Below, piece after piece: positions 57,925 to 64,000 of a DNA stretch of 64,000 nucleotides. Position numbers and translations under genes: made by a program. The notes under the pieces are model-generated. The model searched no databases, was not told the DNA's origin, and worked only from the letters and a program-made list of their open reading frames with translations. This DNA is from Theropithecus gelada (Eukaryota > Chordata > Mammalia > Primates > Cercopithecidae): contig NC_037668.1 in the NCBI RefSeq assembly GCF_003255815.1, forward strand, positions 82,781,915-82,845,914. Reading direction: 5' to 3'. Numbering within the stretch: the first letter of the stretch is position 1; the number at the start of each line of letters is the position of its first letter.

Positions 57925-58755
57925 CAGAATAGGTGAAGCTATTACATGCTTTTCCCTTAATGCTAGGTCCATAGAAAGGCCTTATTATTAACTATTTGCT
58001 AGTTGGATTGAAAATAATTTGTTACCTTTCTAGAGGTGGTGAGGAATGAAAAAGCATCCAGGTTTTAGGATAAACAGGACTTCTTCTAACTGTAGTTCTC
58101 CCGCTTGTTAGGCAAATTGCTTGCTCTTCCTTTCCATTTCCTCCTCTGGAAGGTGGAGTTAATACTTTCCTTCTGGTCATTATTAGAACTAGAAGTAATG
58201 GCTGTGAAAGGCTGACTCCTGTGGTTTGAGCCTCCTTTGGAGAGCTGCCAGGGCACAACGTGTTAAAAGGAGATTAAGTCAATCTTTGAAACAGAACAAG
58301 AAGAACAAGAAGCACATGGTGAATTAGGAAGGTTGAGTTGTCTGTGAAGACGAGATAAGTGGGAGATAATTTTCTGATGAAGTAACAATAGGGAGGAAGT
58401 TGAGGCCTAAAGGCTTCTCAGAGAAAATTTGGGGTTTATCAGGAATTTTTGGATTTATGAGGAGCCTGGGGTCCGCAGAGGGGCTATTCAGTTCATAAAC
58501 ATGAGGACCCTCTAGATGCCAGGCCCTGTGCTGGGCACTAGGGAGGCAGAGATGAATGGGATAGGGTTGTTGGTCTTGGAGGCACCCAGGACATTCAATT
58601 AATTCATTCAACCCGCATTCACCGAGGACTACAGCAGGTCAGGCGCTGGGGCTACACAGATGAATTAGAATGGGCTCTGACCTCAGGAATTCAGAATATA
58701 GTAAGAGGCAAGTGAGAACAAAACAATGGCAGGCACCTAAACCTTGGAGGATGCC
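57925..58755. other. Intergenic stretch, no gene seen
   Basis: L2-like wording near the right ('ggtcaggcgctggggctac', about 58600-58720). No coding sequence that I recognise. Confidence 0.5.
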
Positions 58756-58759
58756 CTGC

Positions 58760-58926
58760 TATTTTTTTTTTTTTTTTTGAGACAGGGTCTTTCTCTGTCA
58801 CCCAGGCTAGAATGCAGTGGCGCCATCTCGGCTCACTGTAGCTTCAACATCCTGGACTCAAGTGATCCTCTCACCTCAGCCTCCCCAAAATGCTAGGATT
58901 ACAGAGGTGAGCGACCGTGCCTGGCT
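58760..58926 (-). repeat. Partial Alu, minus
   Basis: T-tail, one arm with the middle deleted ('ctcagcctccccaaaatgc'), then the head. GATGCCCTGCTAT before and GATGCCTTGCTAT after mark the duplication. Confidence 0.85.
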
Positions 58927-59037
58927 GATGCCTTGCTATATAAACTGCGGCCTGCTGGCTCTCCCTCGCCAAACCAGCCTGCTAACTCACCACTGTTCCA
59001 TTCGTATCCCTAAAACTCAGCTGTACCCTGAAAAACA

Positions 59038-59265
59038 GCTTAGCAGTTGAGAACTCTGGTTCAGGGGACAGAAATATCCTAGTTCCTCACTTGTTACTCA
59101 TATGGCCCTTGAGCAAGTCTGAGCCAGATTCCACCTCTAAACTTAGATATTATGTAACCTCATAAGGTTGCAGTGAGGATTAAACAAGATAATGTGTGCA
59201 AAGTGCCCAGCACAGTGACTGGCACAGGATTAAGTGCTCAATCAATGCTAGTTATTGCTACCTTT
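59038..59265 (+). repeat. MIR
   Basis: 'gagcaagtctgagccagat', 'ggttgcagtgaggattaaac', 'cccagcacagtgactggcac' in MIR order. Confidence 0.8.
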
Positions 59266-59574
59266 CATTAAAGGCTGCTTACAGGGTAGGTGCTTTGCAT
59301 ACTTTATCTCATTTAATATTCAGATAATCCTGCAAGGTAAGAATTATGAGTCTTTTTGAGTGTTAATGAATGTCCTATATCTCGTTTCTGTGGAGGAGTA
59401 AGTTTCTGTCTTACTCCCCAGGGAAGTAACTTATCACATGGAGAGGTTTTAGAGAAGAAGGTGAGCGTGGGGCCCTCTCTTTTTGTAGAAAAGCCCATCC
59501 TTGGCATGTAGAGCTTTTCAACTTTAGTACCCAGATCCTCCCATCACCCAGCACTGTTTCTCTCTACTCTGTTC

Positions 59575-59745
59575 CAACTCGTACATGACATAGCTGCTGG
59601 GAAACCTTCAATGGCCCCACTGCCTACAGAATAAGGCTCCAACTCCTTATCCTGGCATTGAAGACCCTCCAGGTGTGGCTTACCCTACCTTTCCAGTCCT
59701 AAATATTCACTCCACCACATGCCCCATGAGCTCAGCTATGGGTGA
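59575..59745. repeat. L2-like fragment
   Basis: 'cctacagaataaggctcc' and 'tggcattgaagaccctcc' resemble L2 3' ends. Confidence 0.5.
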
Positions 59746-61329
59746 CAGCAGTACTACCTGGGCTAAATAATTTAAGGATTTTTGTTGAGCTACAAAGCTT
59801 TTTGCAGTATCTTAAGCTATCTGACCAATAGTGGTGAATAGGTTTTGAATAATATCTCTGTTGATATAAACTCTAGCACTTGGAATTGGTATTCTCAGGA
59901 TGTTTTCACCTATATTATCATCATAACTTATTAACATTGACCTTTTAGCTCTGTAATGAAGAGAAAAAGAGGGTCCTTCTGTATGTTTGTATAGGGATAA
60001 GCGGGTTAGAAAATGTTCCAACAAACGTAAACCTTTTATTTGTAATCTGTTGAGGCGTTGGTGTGTCCATCTTCATGTAGGTGATTCAGACCACATGTCA
60101 CACACACACACATCCTGGGACACAGGTGGTACCCCTGAGGGTGTGCTCACTAATAGATTCATTCATGGGGAATGCTGACAATACCAAATTGAACCATGGG
60201 TTCCTTTCTTTGCAAGCTTTTCAGAATTTGTTTATATAATAACCTATATGTAGGTATTGTTGGCATAGTAAGGACTTATCTTTAACTTTGTTCATGTCAT
60301 CTAGAGTGTATTTGTTTACCCAGTAGCACATGGATTGAGGAGGTCTCGTGATATAGAATGGATTTCTACTGTTAAAAACAAGGGACAAATTAAAACAAAG
60401 GGCAGTAGTATTTGGGTTATACAGTAGTAAGACCTGGAAAGTTTATTCAGCAAGATGTCAGTCTAAATAAGTGGTGACTCTAACTTTAGGGACATCTGAG
60501 AAGTCAGTGACAGGTGTTACTAATGGCCTATGTTGGTCATGAATGAAGCTAGGAATCATATAACAAATCCAGCAATCTGATAGATTTTCTCCAGTGTGAT
60601 ACTTAGGGATAACTTAACCAAAGTGTTATCATGCCATCCTTTGCACTGAGACAGAGGGACAACTATAAGGAAAAATTAGCTAATTTAAGGAAGTTAGTTA
60701 AGTAAACAAGGCAAATGTCCTACTTTATATAGGATGGTAACAATTATCTATCTTCCTAAGACAACAATAATCACAGCTACTATAATGTAAGTATAAGCAT
60801 TCATTCAGGTACAGGACTGGTCTCATGTCTTGGGAAACCTGACCATCTCTGATGTTGTCGTCTTTTTGTCCAGGCATTGGCTTAAACTGAAGATCACCTT
60901 CTGGTGTAACAGTCCATTCAGGAGGTTTTGCCCTCCTTAGATAAGAGATAAAGAGATTCCAGGAGTCTATGCCTTTTAATTTAGCTGCACAAGGATTAGA
61001 AAGGAGTGCTTGGTAGGATCCATTCCACCATGGTTGGAGAGTCCTTTAAAAGATGTTTCCAGTGATAAAATCTTCAGGTTGAAGTCTGTGGTTCTTGAGA
61101 TTTTCATCTCTTGGGAGCTCAATGTGAAATACTTCACCAAATATTTTTAGTTAATTGTTTCATAAGATCATTTTAATAAGTGAATATATCTTGTTTTGTT
61201 AAGGAGGTACAATTTCCAGGAGAGAATTTCATAAGTCTGTCTGTTATAATTTCAAATGGAGATAACTGGTGTTTACTGAAAGGAGTCAATTTTAGGTTTA
61301 GTAAAACTAATGGAAGAGCTTTTGGCCAA

Positions 61330-62010
61330 TGTGTTAGTATGTTCTGCATTGCTATAAAGGAGTACCTGAGACTGGTCAATTTATAAAGAAAAGAGATCTG
61401 GCTCACAGTTCTACAGGCTGTACAAGAAGCACAGTCCTAGCATTCACTTCTGGTGAAGCCTCAGGAAGCTTACAATCATGGCAGAAGGTGAAGGGGGGGC
61501 AGGTATATACCACATGGCAAGAGAGGAAGCAAGAGAGAGGGAGGAGGTGCCAGGCTCATTTAAACAACCAGCTCCAGCTGGGTGTGGTGGCTCACACCTG
61601 TAATCCCAGCACTTTGGGAGGCCGAGGAGGGTGGATCGCTTGAGGCCAGGAGTTCGAGACCAGCCTGGCCAACATGGTGAAACCCTGTCTCTACTAAAAA
61701 TACAAAAATAAGCTAGGCATGGTGGTATACACCTGTAGTCCCAGCTACTCAGGAGGCTGAGGCATGAGAATCACTTGAACCCAGGAGGTGGAGGTTGGGT
61801 TCCAGCCTGGGTGACAGAGTGAGACTCTGTCTCAAAAAACAAACAAACAAACAAATAAACCACCAGCTCTCATGTGAACTCATTACCATGAGGAAAGCAC
61901 CAAGGGATCCGCCCCCACGACCCAAACACCTCCCACCAGGCCCCACCTCCAACACTGGGGATCACATTCCAACATGAGATTTGGAGGGAACAAATATCAA
62001 AACCATATCA
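61330..62010 (-). mobile_element. MaLR-type LTR (MST/MLT1-like) inserted in ERV integrase, carrying an Alu
   Basis: In minus orientation it starts 'tgatatggttttgatatttg' and ends in TAACACA, with THE1/MST-like wording ('gtgagccagatctc', 'ccatgattgtaagc'). The perfect 5-base duplication GCCAA lies at 61325-61329 and 62011-62015. An Alu sits inside (61577-61860). Confidence 0.82.
61577..61860 (+). repeat. Alu (S-like), right arm shortened, nested in the MaLR LTR
   Basis: The right arm jumps from 'ggaggtggaggttgggt' to 'tccagcctgggtgacag'. AAACAACCAGCTC before and AAACCACCAGCTC after give the duplication. Confidence 0.92.
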
Positions 62011-62079
62011 GCCAAAGAATTTTAAAAGCCTTGATTAATTTTGTTAACTGGGTTTTTATTATTTCATTTGTGTGTTCCA

Positions 62080-62289
62080 CTAATGCAGATAGCTGGGGTC
62101 ATAAGCACAATGGAAATGTTGAAGAATAGGCCAAATTCTACATACTGATTGAATTATCTGTCCGGTGAAGTGAGTGTCTCTGTTGCTATGAAGTCCCAGA
62201 GGAAACTCCCAGCTTGGAATAATCATTTTAAAGAGAATTTTACTTGCTGCTAAAGCCGTTGCTATTTTGCATGGAAATAACTCTCTCAA
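62080..62289 (-). pseudogene. ERV integrase core remnant
   Basis: 70-codon frame with 'LHSNRDTHFTGQII', the usual neighbourhood of the second catalytic acid of retroviral integrases. The expected Asp reads Asn here, in line with decay. Confidence 0.75.
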
Positions 62290-62579
62290 TGAGAAAACAT
62301 GCAGATCATTACCAGGACATATCTGTAGCCCTGTGAAGGTGGCTGCTGGATAAAATCCAGTTGCTATGTTTCAAAGGGAGCCTTGGGTACAGGAAAGTGT
62401 CTTTGGGAGCCATGTAATGGTTTTCCCTGACTATACCTTGTGCAAATATGACAAGAGTTATATGCCTTATGAGCTACAGTCAGAGAAGGCTTTCAATAAT
62501 ATTGTTTTCCCCAAGCAACCATTCTGTCAGGACTCTAGCGAGTTAGATCATATATATACATGAAAAATAATTGTAATTT

Positions 62580-62875
62580 GGCCAGGGGTGGTGGCTCATG
62601 TCTGTAATCCCAGCACTTTGGGAGGCCGAGGCATGCGGATCACCTGAGGTCAGGAGTTTGAGAACAGCCTGGCCAATATGGTGAAACCTCATCTCTGCTA
62701 AAAATACAAAAATTAGCCAGGAGTGGTAGCAGGTGCCTGTAATCCCAGCTACTCAGGAGGCTGAGACAGGAGAATCGCTTGAACCCACGAGGCTGAGGTT
62801 GCAGTGAGCCGAGATCGTGCCACTGTACTCCAGCCTGGACAACAAAGGGCAAAATTCCTTCTAAAAAAAAAAAAA
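62580..62875 (+). repeat. Alu (S-like), full length, inside the ERV
   Basis: Complete dimer with a tail of about 13 A. Confidence 0.92.
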
Positions 62876-63489
62876 ATCATAATTCAGCTGGAAGTATGGG
62901 CAAGTCATTTGGCTCACACCATACCTCATGTTTTGGGGAGTATATTTCCAGTTTTGTTTCACAGCCTTTTTGTTTTGATTTTGGGGTTCCGACTTGAGCT
63001 TGTGTTTTGTCAAATTCAAGTGTGTCCTTAAAAGTTAATATAGGTTGTTTTTTGTTTGTTTGTTTGAACATGTTTGGAGCAGTTCTCTTTGTTACTTCAT
63101 CAGCTAGCTGATTTCCTCTGCTTTCTGGAGTATCTGACTTGGAATTACCTGGAATTTTACTAATGGCCAGTGACTGTGGTAATAATACGGCTTCTAATAG
63201 TTGTGAAATAAGATGTCCATTTTTAATGGATTGGAGAGGTTAAGATCCCTTTTTGTTTCTATAACATTTCAAAATCATGGGCTACTCTAAAAGCATACCT
63301 ACTGTCTGTATACGTATTACTGGATATTTCTTTTGCCAACTGGCAGGCTCTAATTAATGCTATTAATTCTGCTTGTTGAGCCGAGATGGCTTCCAGAAGA
63401 TAGCCATTTCTTCAGACACTATAGTGTAATGTGCTCAGGGGATGCCAGTTCCATCCTTCAAGTAAGGTCTATCTGTAAACTAAACAACA

Positions 63490-63816
63490 TCAGCATTTGT
63501 AAGTGGGAGTGTCTTGTAGGTCTGACCTGAGAGAAAGAAATTGATCAGTTGTGGTTAGGCAGTCATGTGGCATTTCATCTGAAAATGAAGGCAAAAGAAT
63601 TGCAGGTTTTAAATCGTTACACCTAGAGTTGGTGATATGAGAGGCTGACAGAAGCAGGACCTCATATGAAGCCAGTCGGCTAACCAAGTAATGCTGAGTA
63701 TGATATGAATTCAGCAATGCTTCAACAAAATGAGGGACAAAGATAGTAAGGAGTGTTTCCATTACAGTTTCTTCAGTTGTCTTAATTAACACAGCAGTGG
63801 CTGTTATGGCTCTCAT
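63490..63816 (-). pseudogene. ERV pol remnant, RT/RNase H connection
   Basis: 108-codon frame in which 'FVPHFVEALLN' and 'CNDLKPAILLPS' resemble the connection between RT and RNase H in class I ERV pol. Open only over this piece. Confidence 0.65.
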
Positions 63817-64000
63817 ACAAGGTGGTAATCCTCTTGCTACAGGGTCTAATTGTTGGCTATAATATTCTAAGGGTCTATTTTGATCTCTCTTTTTGAGTTA
63901 GGACCCCTAAAACATTTCCATCACTTTTATGTACAGATAAGGAAAATGGAAGGTTATAAGGGATGGCCCAAGGCTGGGGCATTAACAAGATCTTTTTTTT

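Larger units (their letters stand above)
59810..64000 (-). mobile_element. Old class I ERV, pol and possibly env remnant, runs off the right edge
   Basis: Minus-strand retroviral sequence with insertions. From right to left: RT/RNase H connection and RNase H-like (about 62880-64000), integrase core (62080-62289), integrase C-terminal region (61173-61329, then about 60840-61170), and less certain env-like sequence to about 59810. Frames are broken throughout. It is a different lineage from the HERV-H at 46-50 kb: the shared integrase regions do not read alike. Family not assigned, but it resembles HERV-I/HERV-IP-like pol. Confidence 0.7.

Overview
This is a stretch of primate nuclear DNA, dense in Alu, L1 and endogenous-retrovirus (ERV) copies and holding one protein-coding gene. 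It most likely comes from an Old World monkey. Four Alu copies (18257, 24395, 35715, 57266) carry the 'gctcaagcc' (or close) head and/or the 'gagatc(c/t)ggccactg' right arm that I associate with the cercopithecid AluYR group. A HERV-H fragment and a HERV-W type LTR fit a catarrhine. The species cannot be fixed from sequence alone.

The gene is DHCR24 (24-dehydrocholesterol reductase, seladin-1) on the minus strand. Exons 1-6, codons 1-340 of about 516, are present with clean GT-AG junctions and continuous phase: 31756-31986, 28439-28594, 20424-20529, 19576-19694, 15503-15766 and 10011-10154. A CpG island promoter with three CCAAT/ATTGG boxes lies at 31620-32520. I found no match to the start of exon 7 in 1-10010, so exons 7-9 and the 3' UTR should lie beyond base 1, and 1-10010 is read as intron 6.

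The introns are layered with transposons. Intron 6 holds Alus, an L1 3' end and an unassigned solo LTR with a TTAC duplication (5540-5970). Intron 5 holds an Alu inside an Alu and a MER2-like DNA element. Intron 4 holds a Tigger-type transposon split by two Alus; one of these contains the only assembly gap (97 N) inside its A-tail. Intron 2 holds an LTR and a long L1 (about 21.8-27.8 kb) broken up by six Alu copies and a younger L1.

Upstream of the gene (32.5-64 kb) I see no protein-coding gene. The region contains three Alus in a row, two of which used the same target site; a 280-bp TATC tetranucleotide tract; a 5'-truncated HERV-H provirus with its 3' LTR (46325 to about 50035, minus); a solo LTR17/HERV-W LTR inside a MIR with a CTGG duplication (50135-50915); L1, MIR, MER5 and MaLR-type copies; and, at the right edge, an old class I ERV pol region (about 59.8-64 kb, minus) interrupted by a MaLR-type LTR that itself carries an Alu.

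I found no new biological system. The notable content is the history of nested insertions, the DHCR24 start and promoter details, and a few unassigned LTRs and inverted or tandem duplications.
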